NCBI RefSeq assembly: GCF_002078875.1
Contig: NC_034420.1
Location: forward strand, 3,099,814 to 3,163,813
DNA length: 64,000 nt
Reading direction: 5' to 3'
Source of the DNA: Numida meleagris
Taxonomy: Eukaryota > Chordata > Aves > Galliformes > Numididae
Shown: positions 50,991-60,599 of the stretch, one piece after another
How positions within the stretch are numbered: the stretch's first letter is position 1
Layout: every line of letters starts with the position of its first letter
Translations under genes and position numbers: made by a program
Notes under the pieces: model-generated
What the model saw: the letters and a program-made list of their open reading frames with translations, nothing else
Databases searched by the model: none
What the model was told of the DNA's origin: nothing

Positions 50991-53225
50991 TCCCTAAAAT
51001 TATCTTACTTTTCACGTGCTGATAATCCGAACACATTAACAGAAACCCAAGAGGTCTCATTCCAGTTTCATTTTTTGGTTGCTCCACAAGGCTCTCCTGC
51101 ACTGTGTTCTTAATGACATCAGTATCTCCACACACACATAGAAAGATGTGTTTAATCATTCTGCTCCATAAGAAACCTCAACGAACTCATTCTGAGCACT
51201 TAGCTTTCTTGATCCCAGGGCACAGAGGATGAACCACCATTTCACATACCACAGTAGGGACAGAATGAGAGGACACGTGAACCTCACACGAAACCAGGTA
51301 ATCGAGATAACTTCAGTGAAGGTTCTGCTGCTCACGTGCTGCCTGTCACCACAACAGCTCCCTCCTAGATGCCTCTTCTGAGCTCTTCCCTGCAAGTGCC
51401 AGACCCCCACCCATGCCAAGAAGGAAAATAAGGGACTTGCTTCACTCTGAGCAGCTGTAAAGGTGCATGCTTCTCCAGATCCATTTTATTCAATGGATTC
51501 ATCTCTCTGCACAAAGCTCTTGGTGGAAGAGATCTTTTGCACAGCTCTGCAGAGGCACCAGCTATGAACTTCTTGGCTTACAACCCCGTAGATTTACTGC
51601 AGATTTAAATGCAGACATTTTGCACAGGCAGGCAACCATGCAGTGACACTGTGTGTGCCCTTCTCCTTACTGCCAACTACTGGGGTGGCTGTCTCATCAT
51701 ATCTTGTTGCAGAAGGAAAGATTCAATAGGCGCAGCTCAAACAACCTCCTTTTATTACTGAAAATAATCAAAGGGGAATTAAAACACTTCAGAGACAAGA
51801 GGAACCCACAGAGTGCAGCTAAGGACTGCCTCTCATTGAAATGTAGAATAGAATACATTCCACTCCAAAAAGCCTTGAGAAGATGCAAGTATAAGAGCAA
51901 ACTGTGCGCTGCACAAAGGAGTTTCCCCATAAAATGTGTTTAGAAGTAATAATATTGAAAAAACCATTAGACGGTATTCTAACAATGAGGCAGGAACGGG
52001 ATGAAGAACATGGAAGATGTAACTTGTTTAAAAAGAAGCAACAGTTTCTACTTGCTTTACATCTAGAAGTTTAACTAGAAGAAATACAAAACAATAAGCA
52101 CTAGGATAAATGTGTAAGTGAACATCAGCTTAGAACAACCATCCAACCAACCTCCTGATGGAGATTTCTGATTATTTTCTTTCATAGCTAAAACTATCAA
52201 AATGTTTACCTTAATTAAAAGAGGTCTCTAATACCTACAAAACTAACTCATTCACATGAGTGAATCTGACTCTTCCAGTACAAAAGACAAGTAGACGAGT
52301 AGGGTAAAAAAAAAAAGTTTATCAAGTTTTAAATTCTCTGAATCATTGAAAGCCATTCTTATCTAATCCAAACTGCTTGAAATGAGACATTAGCCGAGGA
52401 AAGATGTAGGTAAAACCATATGATTGCTTTGGCTGCCAAGGAGAAAGGCAACGACAGCACAATTCCGGCATCTTTCAGAACAGGGGGGAAAGCCTTGCAC
52501 GTTTCCTTTCTGCTGTGATTTCTAGCTCACTATGCAGGGCTATTCTGCTGTCAAACTCGAATGTTGATGTGTCCCATTGCCAAAGCAAGACAAGCAGTAA
52601 AGAAATGAGGGCTGCTTGAGAATTTCTCATTAAGTGAACTGCACTACATGCACATTTAGGGAAACACCACCAGAGCACAGAGTCCACCTTTTCTGAAGGG
52701 GAGCTCAAGCAAACAGCACAGTTCATTGCCCATCACAGTGCAAGATACACCTTACATTCCACCATCTCCTGAGAAAAGCACAAATAAAAATCAAGTACAA
52801 CAAACACACCCTACTGACATACTCATTTTGATGGAAAGGATGAGGTCTTGCAGACAGCACTGTACCACTGCTCGCTCTTCTTTAGCCATGGTAATGAGGT
52901 ATTTCTGAATCTCTCCTCTGTTTAAGTATTCTGGCGTTAATCATGAATTATAACCAACATCTGACAGCTCCTTTCTTCGACAGTCTTTTACAGGTTTTTA
53001 ATCTTTAATCTGCTGGAGTTTGGCAGACAACAATAAGAAAAAGCAGAAAAAGAATAAGTAAATATCAGAAGATTAAAATTTAAACTTAAAGATTAAAATT
53101 TATAATTAAAATTTTTTAAGAGCCAACCTGTCTGGTAGCCTTGATACAAAACAGAGCATTTTCAGGTTTTGTCTTAGACTGACAAAGGGTAACTTGCATG
53201 TTTCCCCCAGCTTCAATAAAGAACA
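50991..53225. other. KCNIP1 intron, no gene seen
   Basis: AT-rich intron. No exon, RNA or repeat recognised. A short direct repeat (gattaaaattta) occurs twice at 53071 and 53091. Confidence 0.7.
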
Positions 53226-53289
53226 GGGGCCTGTGGCAGGGTGTTGGAACCTTGTAGGTCCCTTCCAACCCAGACCATTCCGTATTTCC
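53226..53289 (+). mobile_element. CR1 LINE 3' terminal fragment
   Basis: A short piece of the CR1 terminus: ctgtggcagggtgttggaac, gtaggtcccttccaaccc, accattccgtatttcc. Only the last 60 or so bases of the element remain. Confidence 0.85.
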
Positions 53290-54339
53290 ATTATTATATT
53301 TCAGTTCTTGGTACTTCCACGTTTTCCATTTTCAAAGTCACCTCAGCCACTGTTTATCCTAAGAAACAACTCAAAGACTAGAATTCACGCAGGTGCACGC
53401 TGTTTCAGACAGCCACACAACACCACAGAAGATTCCAACATTACCTAGAAAATAAACGCTTCTTTTACGTCTTGACTGTGAAAGCATTAAAAAAAAAAAA
53501 CAACATTTGTATCAAATTATGCATAAGAGCGACTCTTCAGCCCGACACAAATCTCTCCTGCAATAGATCGTTCTGAGTTTTCTTACAAATTCTAAAGACA
53601 AAAAACTTGGACAAGTTCCTAGATGTTGTCCGCACTTGCACAGGAAGCAGCAGTCAGACAGCACGCAGTCCTGCTCCCAGAACACCCCAGCAGATCACCG
53701 CTGCTCGTTCACCCTCCTGCTGCAGGCGGTGCTGAGAAGCATCACAGCAAAAGAAGAGACCAACAAGAAGAGCGTGGGAACTTCACCTCAGCGCACCGCC
53801 GCTGGAATCCCTTGAATTACAAAGAGAAACAGACCGTTTCTTTTGCTTATTGTTTGCTTTCTGTTAAGAGGACGGAGTAATCAAGTTCGGTGCTGCTCCA
53901 CCTGCACGCGATAAAGGTGCACGGGGTGCGGGTGAAAGGCAAACAGTGAAACAAAAGATACCAATGCGCACCGAGCAGTGACCTAGATTTTGAAGCAAGG
54001 AATACACGCGCTTCCAGCAGCTAACAGCTTTAGCTAACAGCTAAAGCACACACAAGACGACACAGAAGCACTGATCTGTCGGCAGTCCTGACCTCTAACC
54101 TGCGGCTGCTCACCAGCTCCCTTCGGAAATGCCTCCAGCACGATGCAGCTGCCGGGTACAGGCACGAGGTACAACGAGCAGGCAACCACAGGTGACGAGC
54201 CACACAAATTGGAAACGATTACTAAAAGGCTTTACAGTACAGCTACAGTCTGCGCACGGGAACTTGTCCAGAGCAACCCGTTCCCCCAAATAAATGAGAA
54301 ACCCTCCGAAGAGACAGCAGTGAGCCCCATCACAAGCAT
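53290..54339. other. KCNIP1 intron directly after exon 1
   Basis: Rising G+C towards the promoter. It contains a short direct repeat (agctaacagcttt, then agctaacagctaaa) near 54.02 kb. No coding feature. Confidence 0.7.
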
Positions 54340-54415
54340 CCTCAGCGCCTGCAGAACTCCTCCCGCAAAGCCGGGAGCGCAGCACAAGGGCACGGATCGA
54401 AGCGTTCTCTCTTAC

Positions 54416-54503
54416 CTTTGCTGAGAGTGCCCGTGATGAGCCTGAAAATCGTCTGGGCAAATTTGACGATCCCGTGCTTGCATCTCTTGGAACAGCCGCT
54501 CAT
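54416..54503 (-). CDS. KCNIP1: KCNIP1 first coding exon, MSGC-type N-terminus (residues 1-29)
   Basis: Kv channel-interacting protein 1, a neuronal calcium sensor-type EF-hand protein that binds Kv4 alpha subunits and tunes A-type current density and inactivation. Only the alternative N-terminal exon is present. Read on the minus strand from the ATG at 54503 it gives 29 residues, starting MSGCSKRCKHGIVKFAQ and ending LITGTLSK. It then has one extra G before a gtaagag donor, so the next exon would begin by completing an Asp or other G-codon, as in the mammalian isoform where LSK is followed by D. An in-frame TGA lies two codons before the ATG (54507-54509), fixing the start. Cys4, Cys8 and the basic, amphipathic segment suggest membrane contact, possibly by palmitoylation (inference). 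The EF-hand exons lie beyond the left edge of the window. Identification is from recalled isoform sequence and the conserved KCNMB1 neighbourhood. Confidence 0.9.
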
Positions 54504-54763
54504 GGCTCAAACGCGGAGGAAGGTCTTCTTCTCACGGGGCCCAGATGTAACAAAACAGAGTTCTTCGCAAAGTTCCGACAACAGTTGGTGCAGCGCTCAG
54601 AACTCCGCTCCCGCCCGCCGAGCCGCAGCCTCCGCGCTCCGCTTTGCTTCTCCGAGGCCACCAAGGAAAGATCGCAGCCCGGAGCCGCGCGCGGTTCCAG
54701 GTGCAGCGCTGCGCCTCAGCCCGCGCTGCCCGGCTGGGAGTTACAGAGCGCGGGGCCAGCGCC

Positions 54764-54769
54764 GGGCGG
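54764..54769. promoter_or_regulatory. GC box (Sp1-type)
   Basis: gggcgg within the CpG island, about 260 nt upstream of the KCNIP1 ATG on the minus strand. This is a sequence match only. Confidence 0.4.
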
Positions 54770-54770
54770 G

Positions 54771-54800
54771 AAGGAGGAGGAGGAGGAGGAGGGAGGGAGG
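54771..54800. repeat. GGA-rich purine tract in the KCNIP1 CpG island
   Basis: Uninterrupted purines built from GGA and GGGA units; CCT/CCCT units on the KCNIP1 sense strand. It lies 270-300 nt upstream of the start codon, so it may be promoter or 5' UTR. Confidence 0.85.
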
Positions 54801-55059
54801 AGCCAGGAGCCGGCTGCACGCGCCGTGAGCGCGGGGGAACCGCAGCAAACAGGAGCTGCCGGCTGAGGGCTCTTCTCTTGGCGCCCTTTCCCAGCTGATT
54901 CCAGATAGGTTGTCAGTTCTTCTCTCACCAGGCACGAAGCAGCCAGTAAATACTTTGTCTTATTCTACCAGCGCTGCACTCACACCTTACACGTAGAAGA
55001 CTGCAGGGTATTCCTTTGCAAAACGGGCTAGAAACAGGAAAGCAGTGCTACGCCCAGAG

Positions 55060-55650
55060 AGAGCCTTTCCCGTCTCGCAGCCCCGGGCTGCCCGCTCTGC
55101 CCGGCCCCACAGCCGCACTCTGTGCCCGGTGCTCGCGGGCTCCGCTCGCTGCACGGCGACTTTGTCCCCTAGCAACAGCCGCAGCTCGGGCTCCTCCGGT
55201 TCAGTCAATTGTTTCTGCGTGCCCGGAATACTTTCAATAAAAAGACCCGGTGTGTCCGTCAGCAAAGCGGAGATATCTCGGAGCTCCTGGCCCCACCTGG
55301 CGTTAGGCATCTCCAGACTGGATTCCTCTCAGATGCGCACAGATAACCGAAAGATGCGGCGTGCTGGCCGGGTTAGCTCAGGGCTCTTCCCACCCTCAGC
55401 TGCCCCGGCACGAGGCGGCAGGGCCACCTGGAGCCACCCGGCACCTGTGGGCAGCAGCAGCTGCGTCCCCCACCGAGAAAAAAAGCGCAACACGCGGCTC
55501 TCCACCTCGGGGAGCAAACGGAATCCCTTTCACTTGGGGCACGATTGGTCGTTTCACGGTGTGAGTTGCTTCCCCTCGGGCTGTGCCGCACATCGCCCCG
55601 CGGTGATGGAGCGGAGCTGCAGCCCGTCCTCGCGGTGCTGCTGTGGGGAG
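55060..55650. promoter_or_regulatory. Second CpG-rich island upstream of KCNIP1
   Basis: A further CpG-dense block, separated from the first by a less GC-rich gap (about 54.9-55.05 kb). It holds a CCAAT box (minus strand, 55544-55548). It could be the distal half of one broad KCNIP1 promoter or a separate, possibly divergent start. Long open frames here are expected from base composition and match nothing I recognise. Confidence 0.6.
55544..55548 (-). promoter_or_regulatory. CCAAT box (NF-Y-type)
   Basis: The minus strand reads gaccaatcg, a good NF-Y core, inside the second CpG-rich block about 1.04 kb upstream of the KCNIP1 ATG. NF-Y sites work in either direction. This is a match only. Confidence 0.35.
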
Positions 55651-56432
55651 CCGGGTCCCTGCTGTCTGCAGCCCCACCGCCTCCGGTGTCAGCCTCAGTG
55701 CGTGTGGTTCCTACCACCATCGCTTCACACCGCCCAGAGGCTTCGTGATACGTAACAACACCTCCTACCGCTATCACGTCTGCGTGGGTTCCCATTCCCA
55801 GGTTATGAATGGCGGACGCAGGGGAAAACAGATTCCTCGAACGCTGTTAGAAACATGTGGCTGAATAGGGAGTACGGTGTAATTTTCTGCTGTAAAATAA
55901 TATCTCTGCCCTCTGCACCACAGATTTCCAAACAGTAAGGTAAGCAGCATACGGGGAAACGAGGATGGGTATGGAGAAGAATTAAAATAAATGTCAGCAG
56001 CAGTAAGGCCTCGGTGGAAAATGCTGAGAGCCTCTTCTCCAGGCAACTCTCGGCTCAGTAACCTTGGCTGGCTGCACAGAATGAGTGGTAGATGGGGGGA
56101 AACGCAGAGCTAAGCCACTCCTTCGTGAAGCTGGTCCTCACTCAGGCTGCCCTCTATTCCCAGAGAGATGACTCAAAGCTGGAAATGTGATTCTTCAAAA
56201 GAAACAATAAGGCAGTAAAATGTCAGTTGGGAAATCAAGGATTCAGCAGGTTAATTGTCTTCATCAGAAGGCTTGCATCATGTTTAATTGCATATGTATA
56301 TCATGATATAAATTGGGAGGGGGAAAATATAAGATAATGGAGACCTTAGATGAAGATACGGAAACTGAGAGCTCTTGCATAGTGGGAGAGGAAACAGTAT
56401 TGTAACCCAGTCATCATTTGATGCCTCTCTAG

Positions 56433-56442
56433 CCCCCCCCCC
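56433..56442. repeat. Poly(C) tract
   Basis: Ten C in a row in the flank upstream of KCNIP1. Confidence 0.85.
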
Positions 56443-59400
56443 AGTTTCCCACAGAAATCTAGATTTCATCTCAGAGGCCTGTTAGCTTCTTTTGGCCCAT
56501 ACTGTGCAGGAAGATGGGCCAGAAGAAAACAAAATGTGCAAAAATAGGAGTGGGTTATCTTAATACCAGAGTTGCATGAAAGCTGCTGCAGATTCAGTAG
56601 AGTGGTAGAGCTTTGCTGCACTGTAGAGCTTAGACAAAGCTGGAGCTAACCAGCCAGAAGTTTCAGTACCCAAAGGCCCTCTCAAAGTAGTCCCCAGAGC
56701 TGATAATCCTAAGAACTACCCAAAGATATGCTGGATGCATTCCTCAGTGCCATGGACAGAACGTGCAAATGGGAGTTCAGAGGCACAAAACTGATCTGTT
56801 CAATGGTTGGTCCTTCTTGCTAAAGGAATTCAGTACATTTAATAGCAGTTCCTGAAGCTCTAGCAGTCTATTGTGCTTGGTGCAGCACAAGCCTGAAAGA
56901 TGGATAGTTACTCTTCAAAAATATTAAAGACAAAGGAAAAGGAAACAGAGACACGGATAACAAAGCATTGCAAAATAAGACAAACCACTTCTCATGGCCA
57001 TGGTTAGCACTAGCACAGGCGACATGCAAAGTCAGATGGCCTTAGTGAAGAAAAGGTTTGAAGACAGAAGGATAATGATTTTGATTACTTTTTTTTTATG
57101 TCTCAACTGCGAGAGCCTGTGTAAGAGGAAATACAGGGCTGCTTACTTTAAATTTAACATGTTAGTAAATGAAGGCTGGTTATAAATGTTGTTTTGAGGC
57201 ATGAATCAAGACACTGAATAAACAAGAAAGATCACGTAGGGCCCCAAATTCCTCACTGATGTTATGTGGGGGAGAGCACAAAGACAGCCGATTCTGGTTG
57301 CAGGTAAATACAGCTGGTCTTTAGAGACTGGCTGTGAACTTCCCTTAGATGCAAAGGTGTCATACCCCTGATCCAACTTTTTTATAGTGGCCATTTCAGA
57401 CTACAGAATGAATGTAGACAGGTAGTGCACCTTTCTAGGTTTGACTCAAAGTGTAAGGAGATCAAAGTTGGAAAGACACAGAGAAGTAAAGCTATTCAAA
57501 TGCAAGACTGAGGTGCAGGGAAAGTATTTTTCCATGAAGGCTTTCATGTAATCAATTCCAAAATAATACAATGTATATTCTCTAGTTTATTTTATGTGGA
57601 CTTTCTGCATGCTTAGTGCAAGACTATGGTAGTTAGAGTATTCTGGAATTCAACTAATTCACATGCTAGCTTAATTTTCTGTATGTAAAATCTCAGAGCA
57701 GTATATAATACGCGAATCGTCATCCCAAAGGGATATAAAAATAAATGCATTGTAGGAAATTGTTCTTTCTTAATTCGCCATTCAAAATCACAATGTGGGT
57801 GAGAGGTGGAAGTATTCCCTGAATACATAAGATTCCTGAGTTCTACGTTCAACCACGGGTTCAGCCAGTGCAGTTCCCACTAACATCAAAGGCAGTTAAA
57901 CCTATTTACATAAGGAGAGAGTTAAACACATTAACTCGAAACCACGCAGCAACTGCTTGAGAATAATCTCCAGGATAGGCATGAACAAATTGTGAACTTG
58001 GATGCACTGATTTTCTTACAGTCCTCTCCCACAGAAGAAACATCCCCCTTTTTCTGTGCGTGCATTAGTTTTGGAAAGAGCTATTCCACAGCTACCTGCT
58101 GCCAAGGGTGTCAGAGCATAGCATTCACATTACTCAGTTCATCCCACAGATACCCACCATGCTGTGGAGGCTAAAAGCTCAGGAGGAATGATGGGTGGGA
58201 TCCATCATAGATCCTGAGTACTGTCAGAGCACTGTCACTCATTATTTTTACATTCTTTCCCTCGGTTTCTGCTACTTGGCATTGTGGGAAACAGTTGTCA
58301 GCTGTTTGGGTATTTGGTCTGGCCCATATTTACATCTGGCTGCAGACTTTCGCACTAAAGCCAGAGAATTCCCACTCCGAAAAGGCAAATCCATGCCATT
58401 TGTCCTCTGGTTTAAGGAAAGAGTGTAACTGCAGAAACAACCTCATCTCAAACTTCTTCCCATAATTTTTGTTCTCAAGTTTTTCCACACTGCGATGATG
58501 CACTATTACAATAATCTGATATGAAAACATAGAATCTTTCATCCTGCACTGTTTGGTTGTGATGTGCAAATCAGAGCCAGAGAGTTGGCTGGAAGATGCC
58601 ACGAACTCCTGCCCAGCCTGTGCAGCCTTCCAAGAAAAGAGGTACGAGAGCAGACCGTATGCACCAAGTCTCAGATGTATATGGCTGAGTCTGCTTTAGA
58701 TCCAGAAACACTGATACAGACATACACTACATCTCCTTCATTGCACTCCCAAAGGCACAGCTGTCTTAGGATAGACCATAAATAAGATTTCATTGATCTG
58801 TTTGGAAGCAAATCTGACAAGTACAGGCAATTGTTTCTACTATGTACATCCTCGATTACTTGAAATCTGGAGGTATTAGCAAAACAAGAATTAGAGTTTT
58901 ACCAGCCCCTATGACAAGATGTATATCTTCAAGGAGTAGTTTTGAAAATTGATCTACTTAAAATGAAGAAATGACACTACTCAAATGTGCGTAAGCCTGA
59001 GTGGGTACAGCTCTGAACATGCCACTTCCCATGTGTCATTGTCACTGGCAACGATGCTAACATTAACAGTGAGTTTTCATGTGTAGAAATACAAATGCAC
59101 TGGATCCCCAAGGAAGTTTGTACTAATATCTGTTTTTAGAATGTGGTAAACTGACATAAAACCAAATGAACTCACTTCCCCATCATTACCAAGAACAAAG
59201 CGGCAGCAAGATTAGAATGAACATCTCCTTTGTGCCAGTCTAACAGTACAGTAGCAACAGGCCAGCCTTTATATTAGCTTCTACACTGTTCTCTATCATT
59301 GCTGCCAAGCAGATAATGGCCACACTGCATTTTCATTCACTCTAATTCCAGTTACTATTATCAATCAGGGCTTCAGGAACATTGCAGGGAGATTTCCTCA

Positions 59401-59566
59401 TCATTACAGAATTTTTTTTTTTATGGCACAGTAGTTACATCTTGACTCAAGCAGCTTTCTTCACGAGAAGGGAGTGTATAGATAGTTAGGCATCATTATT
59501 TTACACAAACTGTTCATTCAATTGCATCATCTGTTTATTTAATATCCCACTTTTCAAGCCTGACTA

Positions 59567-59641
59567 ATATTTAAAATATTATATTATAGAAATATTTTTA
59601 TTATATAAAATATTTAAAATTGAATTTTTTTTTTAATTTAC
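59567..59641. repeat. AT-only low-complexity tract
   Basis: Nearly pure A/T with near-palindromic blocks (aatatttaaaatatt, ttatataaaatattt) and a poly(T) run. No element recognised. Confidence 0.8.
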
Positions 59642-60509
59642 AAATCTAGGGAAAGAAAGGGTGCTGTACAAAGAAGCAGGCACATTAAAACAGGCTTCTT
59701 GAAGTGCTTATGAGAAATTAGGAGGATCAAGGGTGCAAAAGCTTTTGTCTGAAGTACAGGCATAAACATACAGAGTGCACATAAAGTGAAGTAACAATTC
59801 TGACTTTTTCAGGAGCAGCCTGAAATCTTGGCCTTGGAAGGCATGTCAGGCAGGTAGACACCTCTGCCTGGGGAAAATCACACTGAAATTTTGAGCACAC
59901 AGAGCTTTTTCCCTACAGAAGAGGCTGAGAACAATCTAGGTCTCTCTTTTCAAGCCAAATACAGTACTTGTCACACAAGCTTCCTGCAGAGGAATTGGAC
60001 AAAGTTCAGGCATCCAACACTCCTGACATTCCAGCTCTGGACTTCTCTTCAGGTAAGCTTGCCAATTGTGCTAAAACATACCAGTAACATAGCTCGGACT
60101 GGGATGAGACTGGGTACTTTTTCAGATTCTTAAACAGGTTTAAACACATTTAAGCTCTAAACCAAAAAGGTTCCTATACCACGCTTCTGAAAATTACAGA
60201 GCTTCCATCAGAGAAATCTAGCAAACAATTCTGCTTCAGCAGATAGGAAATCAGTTGTTTAACATGTGAAATGTTAAGCATGCTTTACACAGTAACATAC
60301 TGATGCTGACACTGTTGACAGTTCCTAAGGGGTTAGTTTTAAAATACAATGCAGTACATGAAATAAATCTGTTTGCTGGTTTAAAAAGTACTGCAATGTT
60401 GGCAGTGGGAAAAAAATGAGTTTGACTGAGTTGAGCTCCATCATAGTGCTGTGACCAAGAAAGAACATGGGACTCCACTCCTTGCTGGGCTCCACTGCAT
60501 ATGACTGAT

Positions 60510-60599
60510 TTAGTGGTTGGCAACCCTGCCCACAGCACGGGCATTGGAACTGGATGATCTTTGAGGTCCCTTCCAACCCAAGCCACTCTATGATTCTAT
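60510..60599 (+). mobile_element. CR1 LINE 3' terminal fragment
   Basis: Shows ggttggcaaccctgcc, then attggaactggatgatcttt, ggtcccttccaaccca and the end tctatgattctat. It lies in the flank upstream of KCNIP1. Confidence 0.92.

Larger units (their letters stand above)
1..54415 (-). other. KCNIP1: KCNIP1 intron 1 (partial, continues beyond the window)
   Basis: The donor is at 54415 (minus-strand gtaag). No KCNIP1 EF-hand exon or alternative first exon was recognised between here and position 1, so the intron is at least 54 kb. In mammals this intron is also very long and also contains KCNMB1 in antisense orientation. The extent is inferred from the absence of exons rather than seen at an acceptor. 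Confidence 0.8.
54340..54860 (-). promoter_or_regulatory. KCNIP1: CpG-rich island covering KCNIP1 exon 1 and probable promoter/5' UTR
   Basis: A sharp rise in G+C and CpG against an AT-rich background, covering the start exon and the sequence just upstream on the minus strand. It contains a GC box (gggcgg, 54764-54769) and a purine tract (54771-54800). I see no convincing TATA box, which fits a dispersed CpG-island promoter. The transcription start cannot be fixed from sequence. Confidence 0.75.
55756..60509. other. Flank upstream of KCNIP1, no gene seen
   Basis: Return to AT-rich sequence. Contains the poly(C) and AT-only tracts. No exon of a neighbouring gene recognised; in mammals the next gene on this side is LCP2, and I do not see its first exon. 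Confidence 0.65.

Noticed and set aside
54418..54866. Overlapping plus-strand open frames of 130-136 codons antisense to KCNIP1 exon 1
   Set aside because: Several frames are open together because of base composition; the products are Arg/Ala/Gly-rich and the well-supported exon is on the other strand.
55045..55755. 236-codon plus-strand open frame in the second CpG-rich block
   Set aside because: It opens at GTG; the first ATG is at 55333. Long frames are expected in GC-rich sequence where stop codons are rare, other frames there are also open, and the product is low-complexity Pro/Ser/Arg/Cys with no domain I recognise.
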